Shown here: positions 18,906 through 27,197 of the stretch, in pieces
Position numbering within the stretch: the stretch's first letter is position 1
Layout: every line of letters starts with the position of its first letter
Assembly (NCBI GenBank): GCA_025666215.1
Contig: CP102593.1
Location: 3,175,001-3,239,000, forward strand
Direction: 5' to 3'
DNA from: Xanthomonas campestris pv. phormiicola
Lineage (GTDB): Bacteria > Pseudomonadota > Gammaproteobacteria > Xanthomonadales > Xanthomonadaceae
DNA length: 64,000 nucleotides
Position numbers and translations under genes: made by a program
The notes under the pieces: generated by a model
The model's database searches: none
What the model was told of the DNA's origin: nothing
What the model saw: the letters and a program-made list of their open reading frames with translations, nothing else

Positions 18906-18938
18906 TCCGAATCCCCAATCCCCAATCCCGACTCCCGG
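18906..18938. repeat. Short heptad repeat (ATCCCCA/GACTCCC type) between lolC and lolD
   Basis: ATCCCCAATCCCCAATCCC followed by GACTCCCGG is a single-armed, short member of the heptad-repeat family described at 21787, 30385, 33193, 57960 and 62259. It supplies most of the 37-bp gap between lolC and lolD. Confidence 0.75.
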
Positions 18939-18941
18939 CCC

Positions 18942-20186
18942 TCACTCATAACGCAGGGCCTCCGCCGGTTGCGTGCGCGCGGCGCGCCAGGCCGGATACA
19001 GCGTGGCCAGGAAGCTCATCAGCAGCGCGACGAGGGTGATCACCACCACGTCGTGCGGCTGCATGTCGGTGGGCAGGCCGGTGATGTAGTACACGTCCTC
19101 CGGCAGCAGCTTGATGTTGAACAGCGCCTCGATGCCGGCCAGGATCCGCTCCAGATTCAAGGTCAGCAGGATGCCGCCGATCACCCCGGCGACGGTGCCG
19201 AACACGCCGATCAGCGTGCCCTGCACCATGAACACCTGCATCACCCCGCCCGGGCTCAGCCCCAGCGTGCGCAGGATGGCGATGTCGGCCTGCTTGTCGG
19301 TGACCAGCATCACCTGCGAGGACACCAGGTTGAACGCGCCCATCGCGATGATCAGCGACAGCAGGATGCCCATCACCGTCTTTTCCATCTTCAGCGACTG
19401 GTACAGGTTGGCGTTCTCGCGGGTCCAGTCGCTGACCATGTACGGGCCGTGCAGGTTCAGTGCCAGGTCGCGCGCCACGTTCCAGGCCAGGTCCATGTCG
19501 TACAGCTTCAGGCGCACGCCGGTGACGCCGTCGCCCATGCGCAGCACGCGCTGCATGTCCGCCATGCTGGTCACCGCCAGGCCGCGGTCGATCTCGTTGT
19601 AGCCGGCTTCGAAGATGCCGCTGACGGTGAAGCGCTTGTAGCGCGGCACCATGCCCATCGGGCTGGCCTGCGGTTCGCCGAGCATCACCACCACCTTGTC
19701 GCCGACGCCCACGCCCAGCCACAGCGCCAGTTCCTGGCCGAGCAGGATGTTGTAGGAACCGGGGGTCAGGCTGTCGATCGAGCCCTGCTTCATCTTCTGC
19801 GCCAGCACCGAGACCTTGGCCTCTTCGCTGGGCAGGATGCCGCGCACGATCGCCGGCTGGTTGCGCTGCCCGGTGAGCAGCGCCTCCTCTTCCACGTACG
19901 GCGCGGCGCCGGCCACGCGCGGATCGCGCGTGGCCACGTCCACCGCGTGCTGCCAGTCCTGCATCGGCGCGCCCTGCGCGCTGACCGTGGCATGCGCGGC
20001 CATCTGCAGCAGGCGGTCGCGGATCTCCTTCTGGAAACCGCTCATCACCGCCAGCGTGGTGATCAGCACGGTCACGCCCAGGGCGATGCCGAGGATCGAG
20101 GCCATCGAGATGAAGGAGATGAAGTTGTTGCGGCGCTTGGCGCGCAGATAGCGCAGGCCGATGGCCACGGGTAAGGGTTTGAACAT
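18942..20186 (-). CDS. lolC: Lipoprotein-releasing ABC transporter permease (LolC/LolE family)
   Basis: The 414-residue permease has the LolC/E layout: a first membrane helix at about residues 24-50 preceded by '[18 protein letters not shown]', a large periplasmic domain of about 220 residues, and three further helices in the last 150 residues ('[18 protein letters not shown]', '[12 protein letters not shown]', '[24 protein letters not shown]'). The N-terminal motif [17 protein letters not shown] is highly typical. Only one permease gene is present beside lolD, so it may form a LolF-type homodimer, or a second gene may be elsewhere. lolD follows in the same leftward operon. Confidence 0.92.
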   Translation of the reverse strand: MFKPLPVAIGLRYLRAKRRNNFISFISMASILGIALGVTVLITTLAVMSGFQKEIRDRLLQMAAHATVSAQGAPMQDWQHAVDVATRDPRVAGAAPYVEEEALLTGQRNQPAIVRGILPSEEAKVSVLAQKMKQGSIDSLTPGSYNILLGQELALWLGVGVGDKVVVMLGEPQASPMGMVPRYKRFTVSGIFEAGYNEIDRGLAVTSMADMQRVLRMGDGVTGVRLKLYDMDLAWNVARDLALNLHGPYMVSDWTRENANLYQSLKMEKTVMGILLSLIIAMGAFNLVSSQVMLVTDKQADIAILRTLGLSPGGVMQVFMVQGTLIGVFGTVAGVIGGILLTLNLERILAGIEALFNIKLLPEDVYYITGLPTDMQPHDVVVITLVALLMSFLATLYPAWRAARTQPAEALRYE

Positions 20187-20209
20187 GCGCAGCCACCATC
20201 CAGGGAGCG

Positions 20210-20665
20210 CTATGGTGCCATCTGCGGCGGCGCAGACGAAGCGGCACGGGCCTGAGCGGCCAGACGCAGTTCACGTCGTGCCGCCGCCGGCAGCGTGTCC
20301 GGCCACCAGGCCAGGCGCCCCACCCGGCCATCCGCGTCGCGCCAGCGCACGAAGGCCAGCGGCCCGCGCCAGTCCACCTGCAACGCCGCCAGCGGCTGGC
20401 CGTCGAGGCTCGCCGTCGCGCTGCCCTGTGGCGGGATCAGCAGCGCGCGCGGTGCGCGCCGGGCTTCGCGGCGCAGCAGCCACGCCGCATACAGCGCGGC
20501 CAGCGCCGCCACCGGCCAGGCGCAACCGCGCGGCATGTCCGAGCCCAGGATCGACAGCGGCGCCAGTACGCTCAGCAGCGCCAGCGCCGCCAGCAGCCAG
20601 CGCGAAGGGCGCCACTCAAGCCGGCATGGCGCGGATGGCAGCGATGAGATCGGCGGCGCGTGCAT
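20210..20665 (-). CDS. YgfX/CptA-like membrane protein
   Basis: This 151-residue protein has two adjacent membrane helices (about residues 23-42 and 48-65) and a soluble C-terminal half containing '[22 protein letters not shown]'. That layout and its position immediately after sdhE, with a 50-bp overlap, match the YgfX (CptA) family of E. coli and Serratia. There ygfX is co-transcribed with sdhE (ygfY) and has been described both as a toxin acting on cytoskeletal proteins and as an accessory to SdhE. Sequence similarity in this family is low, so the assignment leans on gene order. Confidence 0.7.
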   Translation of the reverse strand: MHAPPISSLPSAPCRLEWRPSRWLLAALALLSVLAPLSILGSDMPRGCAWPVAALAALYAAWLLRREARRAPRALLIPPQGSATASLDGQPLAALQVDWRGPLAFVRWRDADGRVGRLAWWPDTLPAAARRELRLAAQARAASSAPPQMAP

Positions 20666-20867
20666 CGGGACAAGCCTCGTAGCCCATGAACCAGCGCCAC
20701 AACTTATCGTCCTCGCAGTCGAGCAGGTATAGGAAAACCCCGCGCTCGGCTTCGGACGCCTGCGCCCAGCGCCGGTCCAGGTAGCGCCCGAACAGCTGGT
20801 CCAGTTCGCGCATGCCGCGCCGGCAGCGCCAGCGCAGCTTCTTCAGTTCGGTGGCTTCGTCCATCAT
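20616..20867 (-). CDS. sdhE: FAD assembly factor SdhE
   Basis: SdhE promotes covalent attachment of FAD to the flavoprotein subunits SdhA and FrdA. The 83-residue protein has the essential RGxxE-type motif as '[11 protein letters not shown]' (about residues 17-27) and the conserved '[15 protein letters not shown]' segment. It sits 128 bp downstream of sdhB on the same strand, the functional grouping expected for a maturation factor of succinate dehydrogenase. Either of the two opening methionines may be the start. Confidence 0.93.
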   Translation of the reverse strand: MMDEATELKKLRWRCRRGMRELDQLFGRYLDRRWAQASEAERGVFLYLLDCEDDKLWRWFMGYEACPDARAADLIAAIRAMPA

Positions 20868-20995
20868 CGCATCGCACCCTTGCCTGGTGGACGGACGCCT
20901 TGCCTGGCGACCGTCGAAAACGCGCGCGGCACCGAACCCGAGAGCCGGTGCCGCGCAGTGGACGGGCGTGCCCGTCGTGGTGAAGCGCTAGCCGA

Positions 20996-21778
20996 TCAGG
21001 CGCGACGCGCCATCATCAGCTTCTTGATCTCGGCGATCGCCAGCGCCGGGTTCAGCCCCTTCGGGCAGGTCCGCGCGCAGTTCATGATGGTGTGGCAGCG
21101 GTACAGCTTGAACGGATCTTCCAGATCGTCCAGGCGCGCACCGGTGTCCTCGTCGCGCGAGTCGATGATCCAGCGGTAGGCCTGCAGCAGGATCGCCGGG
21201 CCCAGGTAGCGCTCGCCGTTCCACCAGTAGCTCGGGCAGCTGGTCGAGCAGCACGCGCACAGGATGCATTCGTACAGGCCGTCGAGCTTCTTGCGGTCTT
21301 CCGGCGACTGCAGCCGCTCGCGGTCCGGCGGCGGCGGGGTCTGGGTGCGGATCCACGGCTTGATCGACGCGTACTGCGCGTAGAAGTGGGTCAGGTCCGG
21401 CACCAGATCCTTGATCACGCTCATGTGCGGCAGCGGATAGATCGGCACTTCGGCCTTGTCGCAGTCGGCGATCGCCTTGGTGCAGGCCAGCGTGTTGGTG
21501 CCGTCGATGTTCATCGCGCACGACCCGCAGATGCCCTCGCGGCAGGAACGGCGGAAGGTCAGGGTCGGATCGATCTCGTTCTTGATCTTGATCAGCGCGT
21601 CCAGGACCATCGGGCCGCACGCGTCCAGATCCACCTCGTAGGTGTCGGTGCGCGGGTTGCTGTCGTCGTCCGGATTCCAACGGTAGACCTTGAAGGTACG
21701 AGCATTCTTCGCGCCGGTGGCGGGAAAGTGCTTGCCCTTGCCGATCTTGGAATTCTTGGGGAGGGTGAACTCTGCCAT
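20996..21778 (-). CDS. sdhB: Succinate dehydrogenase iron-sulfur subunit
   Basis: SdhB carries electrons from the flavin of SdhA to quinone through three clusters. The 260-residue product has the [2Fe-2S] ligands Cys79, Cys84, Cys87 and Cys99 ('CREGICGSC... LAC') and the two ferredoxin-like motifs '[12 protein letters not shown]' and '[17 protein letters not shown]' for the [4Fe-4S] and [3Fe-4S] clusters. A short extra N-terminus of about 25 residues is typical of the Xanthomonas/alpha-type SdhB. It follows sdhA after a 111-bp gap filled by a heptad-repeat element. Confidence 0.96.
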   Translation of the reverse strand: MAEFTLPKNSKIGKGKHFPATGAKNARTFKVYRWNPDDDSNPRTDTYEVDLDACGPMVLDALIKIKNEIDPTLTFRRSCREGICGSCAMNIDGTNTLACTKAIADCDKAEVPIYPLPHMSVIKDLVPDLTHFYAQYASIKPWIRTQTPPPPDRERLQSPEDRKKLDGLYECILCACCSTSCPSYWWNGERYLGPAILLQAYRWIIDSRDEDTGARLDDLEDPFKLYRCHTIMNCARTCPKGLNPALAIAEIKKLMMARRA

Positions 21779-21786
21779 GGCTTTAA

Positions 21787-21886
21787 AATCCGGGAATGGG
21801 GATTGGGGAATGGGGAATGGGAAGCAGGGGCGAAGAGCGCAGGCGCTTTTTTCGATTCCCCATTCCCGATTCCCGTTTCCCGGCTT
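21787..21886. repeat. Two-armed heptad-repeat element (GGGAATG variant) between sdhA and sdhB
   Basis: The left arm is made of GGGAATG/GGGATTG heptads (about 21790-21820) and the right arm of the complementary CCCATTC/CCCGATTC heptads (about 21857-21886), enclosing roughly 36 bp that include AGCGCAGGCGCTTTTTT. The arms can pair, so the transcript between sdhA and sdhB can fold into a long imperfect stem. It occupies nearly the whole intergenic gap within the sdh operon. Confidence 0.85.
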
Positions 21887-21889
21887 TGG

Positions 21890-23680
21890 TCAGTAGACGC
21901 GCGGTTTCGGCGGCACCACGTCGACGTCCTTGCTGAGCGTGTACATGTGCACCGGGCGGTAGTCGAAGCTGCACTGGCCCTTGTCGTCGACGGTGACCAG
22001 GGTGTGCTTCTGCCAGTTGACGTCGTCGCGGTCCGGGAAATCCTCGTGCGCATGCGCGCCGCGGCTTTCCTTGCGTTGCTCGGCCGAGTTGATCGTCGCC
22101 ACCGCGTTGAGCAGCAGGTTGTTCAGCTCGTAGGTCTCGATCAGGTCCGAATTCCACACCAGCGAGCGGTCGGAGACCTTCACGTCCTCGAAGGTGGCAT
22201 AGATCTCGGCCATCTTGTCGACGCCTTCCTTGAGCGTCTTGCTGGTGCGGAACACCGCCGCGTCGGACTGCATGGTGCGCTGCATCTTGTCGCGGATCAC
22301 CGAGGTCGGGGTGCCGCCGTTGGAATTGCGCAGCTTGTCGAGCAGGCCCAGCGCCTTGTCGCAGGAATCGCTGGCCAGGGTCTTGTGCGGCGCGCCGGTC
22401 TTGATCGTCTCGGCGCAGCGGTTGGCCACCGCACGCCCGAACACCACCAGGTCCAGCAGCGAGTTGGAACCCAGGCGGTTGGCGCCGTGCACCGACACGC
22501 AGGCCGCTTCGCCGATCGCGTACAGGCCGGGCACCACCGCATCGGGGTTGTCGCCGTCCTTGCGCACCACTTCGCCGTGGTAGTTGGTCGGGATGCCGCC
22601 CATGTTGTAGTGCACGGTCGGGATCACCGGGATCGGCTGCTTGGCCACATCGACGCCGGCGAAGATGTGCGCGCTCTCGGCGATGCCGGGCAGCTTCTCG
22701 TTGATCACTTCCGGGCCGAGGTGGGTCAGGTCGAGCAGGATGTGGTCCTTGTGCTCGCCGACGCCGCGGCCTTCGCGGATCTCGATGGTCATCGAACGCG
22801 ACACCACGTCGCGCGAGGCCAGGTCCTTGTAGTGCGGCGCGTAGCGCTCCATGAAGCGCTCGCCGTTGCTGTTGCGCAGGATGCCGCCTTCGCCGCGCAC
22901 GCCCTCGGTGATCAGGCAGCCGGCGCCGTAGATGCCGGTGGGATGGAACTGCACGAACTCCATGTCCTGCATCGGCAGGCCGGCGCGCATCACCAGGCCG
23001 CCGCCGTCGCCGGTGCAGGTATGCGCGGAGGTGGCGCTGAAGTAGGCGCGGCCGTAGCCGCCGGTGGCCAGCACCACGCCGTGGGCGCGGAACAGGTGCA
23101 GCGAGCCTTCGGCCATGTCCAGCGCGAGCACGCCGCGGCACACGCCTTCGGCGTCGAAGATCAGGTCGAGCGCGAAGTACTCGATCATGAAGCGCGCGTT
23201 GTGCGCCAGCGACTGCTGGTACAGCGTGTGCAGCATGGCGTGGCCGGTACGGTCGGCGGCGGCGCAGGTGCGCTGCGCGGACGGGCCTTCGCCGTACTTG
23301 GTGGTCATGCCGCCGAACGGACGCTGGTAGATCTTGCCGTCCTCGGTGCGGCTGAACGGCACGCCGTAGTGCTCCAGCTCGATGATCGCCGGGATCGCCT
23401 CGCGGCACATGTACTCGATCGCGTCCTGGTCGCCCAGCCAGTCCGAGCCCTTGATGGTGTCGTAGAAGTGGTAGCGCCAGTCGTCCTCGCCCATGTTGCC
23501 GAGCGCGGCGGAGATGCCGCCCTGCGCGGCCACGGTGTGCGAACGGGTCGGGAAGACCTTGGTCAGGCACACCGTCTGCAGGCCCTTGGCGGCCAGGCCG
23601 AAGGTGGCGCGCAGGCCGGCGCCGCCGGCGCCGACCACGACCATGTCGTACTTGTGTTCGGTGATCTTGTAAGCGGACAT
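21890..23680 (-). CDS. sdhA: Succinate dehydrogenase flavoprotein subunit
   Basis: SdhA oxidises succinate to fumarate in the TCA cycle and feeds complex II. The 596-residue protein begins with the dinucleotide-binding motif '[16 protein letters not shown]' (about residues 15-30) and has the covalent-FAD site '[11 protein letters not shown]' with His48. Substrate-site segments such as '[23 protein letters not shown]' and '[18 protein letters not shown]' are also present. It ends with the usual '[12 protein letters not shown]'. The operon order sdhC-sdhD-sdhA-sdhB is standard. Confidence 0.97.
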   Translation of the reverse strand: MSAYKITEHKYDMVVVGAGGAGLRATFGLAAKGLQTVCLTKVFPTRSHTVAAQGGISAALGNMGEDDWRYHFYDTIKGSDWLGDQDAIEYMCREAIPAIIELEHYGVPFSRTEDGKIYQRPFGGMTTKYGEGPSAQRTCAAADRTGHAMLHTLYQQSLAHNARFMIEYFALDLIFDAEGVCRGVLALDMAEGSLHLFRAHGVVLATGGYGRAYFSATSAHTCTGDGGGLVMRAGLPMQDMEFVQFHPTGIYGAGCLITEGVRGEGGILRNSNGERFMERYAPHYKDLASRDVVSRSMTIEIREGRGVGEHKDHILLDLTHLGPEVINEKLPGIAESAHIFAGVDVAKQPIPVIPTVHYNMGGIPTNYHGEVVRKDGDNPDAVVPGLYAIGEAACVSVHGANRLGSNSLLDLVVFGRAVANRCAETIKTGAPHKTLASDSCDKALGLLDKLRNSNGGTPTSVIRDKMQRTMQSDAAVFRTSKTLKEGVDKMAEIYATFEDVKVSDRSLVWNSDLIETYELNNLLLNAVATINSAEQRKESRGAHAHEDFPDRDDVNWQKHTLVTVDDKGQCSFDYRPVHMYTLSKDVDVVPPKPRVY

Positions 23681-23709
23681 CTAGTTTGAATTCCTGTTCC
23701 GGGCGCCGA

Positions 23710-24096
23710 TCAGGCGCTGCCCAGCGCGATGCGGGCGACCGCGAATACACCGACGATCGCACCGAGCACGGCGACGAACTTCACCGTGGTCTGCAGCGCC
23801 AGGGCCAGCAGCGAGTTGTGCACATAGTCTTCGAGGATCACCTGCAGGCCGATCTGCGCATGCCAGAACATCGCGACCAGGAAGCCGACCAGCAGCACCG
23901 CGTTCCACGGCTTGGCCACCGCCTCGGTGGCGGTGACGTAGTCGGCGCCGAGCAGGCTCAGCACGAACACCAGGAACCAGATGGTGAGGCCGACCAGCGC
24001 GGTGGCGGTGAGCCGCTGCAGCACGAAGTGCTCGGTGCCGGACTTGGCGGCACCCAGGCCGCGCACGTTCTTCAACGGGGTGCGATAGCGGTTCAT
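23710..24096 (-). CDS. sdhD: Succinate dehydrogenase membrane anchor subunit
   Basis: SdhD is one of the two small membrane subunits that hold the catalytic dimer and form the quinone and heme b sites. The 128-residue product has three membrane helices (about residues 28-50, 58-80 and 95-120) and the segment 'FWHAQIGLQVILEDYVH', which places the histidine and tyrosine/aspartate expected near heme and quinone. The ATG at 24096 overlaps the sdhC stop by four bases; the longer open frame upstream is shadow sequence. Confidence 0.93.
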   Translation of the reverse strand: MNRYRTPLKNVRGLGAAKSGTEHFVLQRLTATALVGLTIWFLVFVLSLLGADYVTATEAVAKPWNAVLLVGFLVAMFWHAQIGLQVILEDYVHNSLLALALQTTVKFVAVLGAIVGVFAVARIALGSA

Positions 24097-24485
24097 GCGG
24101 CGGCTCCGATGAGCACGTAGGCCCAGATCAGCGCGACGAGCACCAGGCTGCCGATCACCGACAGCCAGCTGTTGCGCACGAAGGCGGGGATGCCGAAACC
24201 GTGGCCGAAGTCCTGCACGATGTGGCGCAGGCCGTTGCACAGGTGGTAGGCGAAGGCCCAGCTCCAGGCGAACAGGAACAGCTGGCCGTACCAGGCGCCA
24301 GCCATGCCGCGGAAGCAGTTCCAGGAGGCCGGGCCGAGCATCAGCACCAACAGCGCGGCGGCAATGATCAGGGCACCGACCGACAGGACGATGCCAGTGG
24401 CTCGATGCAGGATCGAGGTCACCATCTGGATCTGCCAGCGATAGACCTGCAGGTGGGGGGAAAGAGGACGTTCGCGGGTCGCCAT
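24093..24485 (-). CDS. sdhC: Succinate dehydrogenase cytochrome b556 subunit
   Basis: This 130-residue subunit opens with 'RPLSPHLQVYRWQIQMVTSILHRATG', the signature of SdhC, where the Ser-x3-Arg region borders the ubiquinone site. The heme-ligand region 'YHLCNGLRHIVQDFGHG' follows at about residue 80. Three membrane helices are clear. I start it at the ATG at 24485; an upstream ATG at 24539 would add a non-family basic extension. It is the first gene of the sdhCDAB-sdhE operon, and its promoter must lie in the 24486-24754 gap shared with the divergent ygfZ. Confidence 0.94.
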   Translation of the reverse strand: MATRERPLSPHLQVYRWQIQMVTSILHRATGIVLSVGALIIAAALLVLMLGPASWNCFRGMAGAWYGQLFLFAWSWAFAYHLCNGLRHIVQDFGHGFGIPAFVRNSWLSVIGSLVLVALIWAYVLIGAAA

Positions 24486-24754
24486 TCGCTGGGCTCGTTG
24501 TCTCGGCTGGGCGGCGTGCTTAAGGCCGCGTTGGCTCAAAGCTGCTCAAAAATCGATGCAGCGTCCGTTTTTCTCCCAGTCGCCGTAGCGCGTCGGCTCG
24601 AGGCCGCCGCGACCGCCGATTTCCCGCGGCGCAGGCGTCGCTTCCGGAGTGTTCTCCTCGGCGGGTCGCTGCGTTTCGGGATCGGGCTCGGGTGTGGGGG
24701 TTGGTTGGCCTATCATGCGGGTCTCACAACAGCGTAATTTTAGTCCTCCCCCTC

Positions 24755-25627
24755 GTGCCTGACAACCTGAATCTCACTTCCGCCGGTTTTTCCGCGCTCC
24801 CAGACCTGCAATACGTGGCGTTGAGCGGCGCGGATGCAGTCGCTTTCGCCCAGGCGCAGTTCGCCAACGACGTGCAGGCGCTGCGCAACGGCCACTGGCA
24901 CTGGAACGCCTGGCTGAGCGCCAAGGGCCGGGTGATCGCGCTGTTCGCGCTGCTGCGCCGCGCCGACGACGCCTTGCTGGTGCTGCTGCCGGACGGCGGC
25001 GCGGCGGACCTGGCCACGGCGCTGAACCGCTTCGTGTTCCGGCGCAAGGTGCGCATCGCCGCGCACGACGGCCTGCACGCCTACGCGCGCCTGGCCGCGC
25101 CCGCGCATGCGCAAGGCGCGGCGCTGGCCGAACGCGACGGCGGGGCGATCGAACTGGACATGGGCGGCGACGGCCTGCCGCGCACGCTGCTGCTGGTCCC
25201 CGCTGCGCAGGCCGCGCCCGTCGCCGCCGATCATGCCTTTGCCGCCGCCTGGCGGCACGCCGACCTGCGCCTGGGCCTGGCCCGGCTCGATCCCAGCCAG
25301 CGCGAGCAATGGACCCCGCAGCAACTGGCGCTGGACCGGCTGCACGCGTTCAGCGTGAAGAAGGGCTGCTATCCGGGCCAGGAGATCGTCGCCCGCACCC
25401 ATTTCCTGGGCAAGGCCAAGCGCGCCCTGCAATTGCTGGAGGTGGACGGCGTGGCCGAGCTCGGCGCGCAGGTGCTGCGCGACGGACAGGCGCTGGGCAG
25501 CGTGGTCAGCGTCGCCGGCGCGCTGGCGCTGGCGGTGCTGCCGCTTGAGGAGGTGGCGCCGACCGGCTTGTCCATCGGCGCGCATCCGGCGCACTGGCAG
25601 CCGCTGCGCGACGGCCTGGCGCGCTGA
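24755..25627 (+). CDS. ygfZ: YgfZ/GcvT-domain protein (tRNA-modifying, Fe-S cluster related)
   Basis: YgfZ is a folate-binding GcvT-like protein needed for the activity of several Fe-S enzymes such as MiaB. The family signature K-G-C-Y-x-G-Q-E is present as KGCYPGQE near residue 205, with the following 'IVARTHFLGKAKR'. I place the start at the GTG at 24755, giving 290 residues and the N-terminus PDNLNLTSAGFSALPDLQ. No strong ribosome site is visible and in-frame starts exist up to 24692. It is divergent from the sdh operon, whose own maturation factor sdhE lies at the operon's other end. Confidence 0.88.
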   Translation: MPDNLNLTSAGFSALPDLQYVALSGADAVAFAQAQFANDVQALRNGHWHWNAWLSAKGRVIALFALLRRADDALLVLLPDGGAADLATALNRFVFRRKVRIAAHDGLHAYARLAAPAHAQGAALAERDGGAIELDMGGDGLPRTLLLVPAAQAAPVAADHAFAAAWRHADLRLGLARLDPSQREQWTPQQLALDRLHAFSVKKGCYPGQEIVARTHFLGKAKRALQLLEVDGVAELGAQVLRDGQALGSVVSVAGALALAVLPLEEVAPTGLSIGAHPAHWQPLRDGLAR

Positions 25628-25666
25628 GTCCCGCAGCCCAAGGCTCTTGCTTTGGGCTTGGTTCGG

Positions 25667-26785
25667 TTACGAGTCCCGAGTCCCGAGTCCCGAGTCCCGC
25701 GCCTCCAAACGCTCGCCGCTTTCAGGATCGAAGAAGTGGAGCGCCTCGCCGCGCACCGCCACGCGCAGGCGTTCGCCCAGGCCCGGCAGCGTGCGCGGCG
25801 CCACCCGCATCACCAGCGGCTGGCTGCCGTAGCTGAGGTTGACGAAGATCTCGTTGCCGACCGGCTCGATGACCTCGACCGTGGCCTCGAACCCGCCCTG
25901 CCCGTCCTCGCTGGGCTGCAGGTGCTCGGGGCGCACGCCGATCGCGATCGGCCGGCCCAGCCATTGCCGCGCGACATGCGCGCCGTGCAGCGGCACGCGG
26001 CTGGCGTCGGCCAGCTGCAGCTGCTGCAGGCCCCCCTCTTCGAGCAGCTGGCCCTGCAGCACGTTCATCGCCGGGCTGCCGAGGAAGCCGGCCACGAACA
26101 GGTTGGCCGGGCGGTCGTACAGCGCCATCGGCGTGTCGATCTGCTGGATCCGCCCGTCCTTGAGCACCACGATGCGCTGGCCCAGGGTCATCGCCTCGAC
26201 CTGGTCGTGGGTCACGTAGATCATCGTGGTGCCGAGCTTGCGGTGCAGCTGCGCGATCTCGGTACGCACCGAGTGGCGCAGCTTGGCGTCCAGGTTCGAC
26301 AGCGGCTCGTCGAGCAGGAACACCGCCGGCTCGCGCACCAGCGCGCGGCCCAGCGCCACGCGCTGGCGCTGGCCGCCGGACATCGCCCGCGGCAGCTTGT
26401 CCAGCATCGGGGTCAGGCCCAGGGTGTCGGCGGCGGCGGCGACGCGGCGCGCGATCACGTCCTTGCTCTCGCCGCGCAGCTTCAGCCCGAACGCCAGGTT
26501 CTCGGCCACGGTCATGTGCGGGTACAGCGCGTAGCTCTGGAACACCATGGCGATGTCGCGGTCCTTCGGCGCCACGTCGTTGACCACGCGTTCGCCGATG
26601 CGCAGCTCGCCGCCGCTGATCTCCTCCAGCCCCGCGATCATGCGCAGCAGGGTGGATTTGCCGCAGCCCGAGGGCCCGACCAGCACCATCAGTTCGCCGT
26701 CGGCCACTTCGAAGCTGGCCCCGTGCACGGCGACCTGGCCGTTGTCGTAGACCTTGCGGATGTTGTCCAGTTGTACTTTCGCCAT
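25667..26785 (-). CDS. Sugar ABC transporter ATP-binding protein (UgpC/MalK/MsmX type)
   Basis: The 372-residue ATPase belongs to the carbohydrate CUT1 group. It has Walker A GPSGCGKS (residues 37-44), Q-loop 'FQSYALYPHMTV', signature 'MSGGQRQRVALGRA', Walker B 'VFLLDEPLSNLDAK', and a C-terminal OB-type regulatory domain with 'IGVRPEHL'. There is no permease or binding-protein gene beside it, but an ABC importer lacking its own ATPase lies at 37024-40048, and both share a LacI-type operator. UgpC/MsmX-type ATPases commonly serve several importers. The last dozen residues (ARDSGLGTRDS) are encoded by heptad-repeat DNA, so the stop codon appears to have been displaced by repeat insertion. Confidence 0.9.
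   Translation of the reverse strand: MAKVQLDNIRKVYDNGQVAVHGASFEVADGELMVLVGPSGCGKSTLLRMIAGLEEISGGELRIGERVVNDVAPKDRDIAMVFQSYALYPHMTVAENLAFGLKLRGESKDVIARRVAAAADTLGLTPMLDKLPRAMSGGQRQRVALGRALVREPAVFLLDEPLSNLDAKLRHSVRTEIAQLHRKLGTTMIYVTHDQVEAMTLGQRIVVLKDGRIQQIDTPMALYDRPANLFVAGFLGSPAMNVLQGQLLEEGGLQQLQLADASRVPLHGAHVARQWLGRPIAIGVRPEHLQPSEDGQGGFEATVEVIEPVGNEIFVNLSYGSQPLVMRVAPRTLPGLGERLRVAVRGEALHFFDPESGERLEARDSGLGTRDS
25670..25698. repeat. GAGTCCC heptad repeat at the 3' end of the ABC ATPase gene
   Basis: Four consecutive CGAGTCC heptads overlap the 3' end of the ATPase gene on the minus strand. It is a single-armed copy of the dispersed heptad family and lies between the convergent ends of ygfZ and the ATPase gene. 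An imperfect hairpin (AGCCCAAG... CTTTGGGCT, about 25636-25659) sits just after ygfZ. Confidence 0.8.
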
Positions 26786-27197
26786 GGTGCGGTATCCGGT
26801 TTCCGGCAGGAGAGACGGGCTGCCGCCGGTCCCTCCCGAAGGCAGTGCATACGAATGCGGTTCGCATCGTGCCAGCGACACAGGCAACAATGGGAGCGCA
26901 ATGCGGTATTCTGCCATGTAACCGTTTTCACGGGGCAACATCGACGCCTGGGAGGGCCTGCGATGCGAACCGCCAGCCGCCGCCGTCCGGGCGTGCGCCG
27001 AGCGCCCGCTCTGATGCTTGAGGCATTAGACAGGTATGCTCAGAGGTCTGGCAGTCGTATTCATCTCCCGGATCGTGCGGTCCCGCCTGGCGGTCGTCAT
27101 CGCTATGCCCCCGCGCGAGCTGCAGGACGGATACAGGCCGCTTCCGCCGCTTGCTTACCAACGCCACGTCACTACTAGCCCCCAGGTGATCGACGAA
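26786..27197. other. Divergent promoter region between the ABC ATPase gene and zwf
   Basis: This 412-bp gap holds the control region for two transcription units. It contains one clear LacI-family operator (26917-26930) and a plausible leftward promoter around it. No clear rightward promoter for zwf could be fixed; the zwf frame is open back to 27036, but upstream methionines would add a non-family leader. Confidence 0.6.
26917..26930. promoter_or_regulatory. LacI-family operator in the ATPase/zwf divergent region
   Basis: TGTAACCGTTTTCA fits the LacI/CcpA-family consensus TGWAANCGNTNWCA at every defined position. On the minus strand it lies between a possible -35 TTGCCC (26933-26938) and an extended -10 TGGCAGAAT (-10 at 26908-26913); the 19-bp spacer is long. 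Repressor bound here would block the ATPase promoter. Near-identical sites precede the lacI gene and the glucanase operon. Confidence 0.65.

Noticed and set aside
18905..18949. Upstream ATG at 18949 as the lolD start
   Set aside because: It would overlap the lolC end and translate repeat DNA; the ATG at 18904 gives the normal LolD length.
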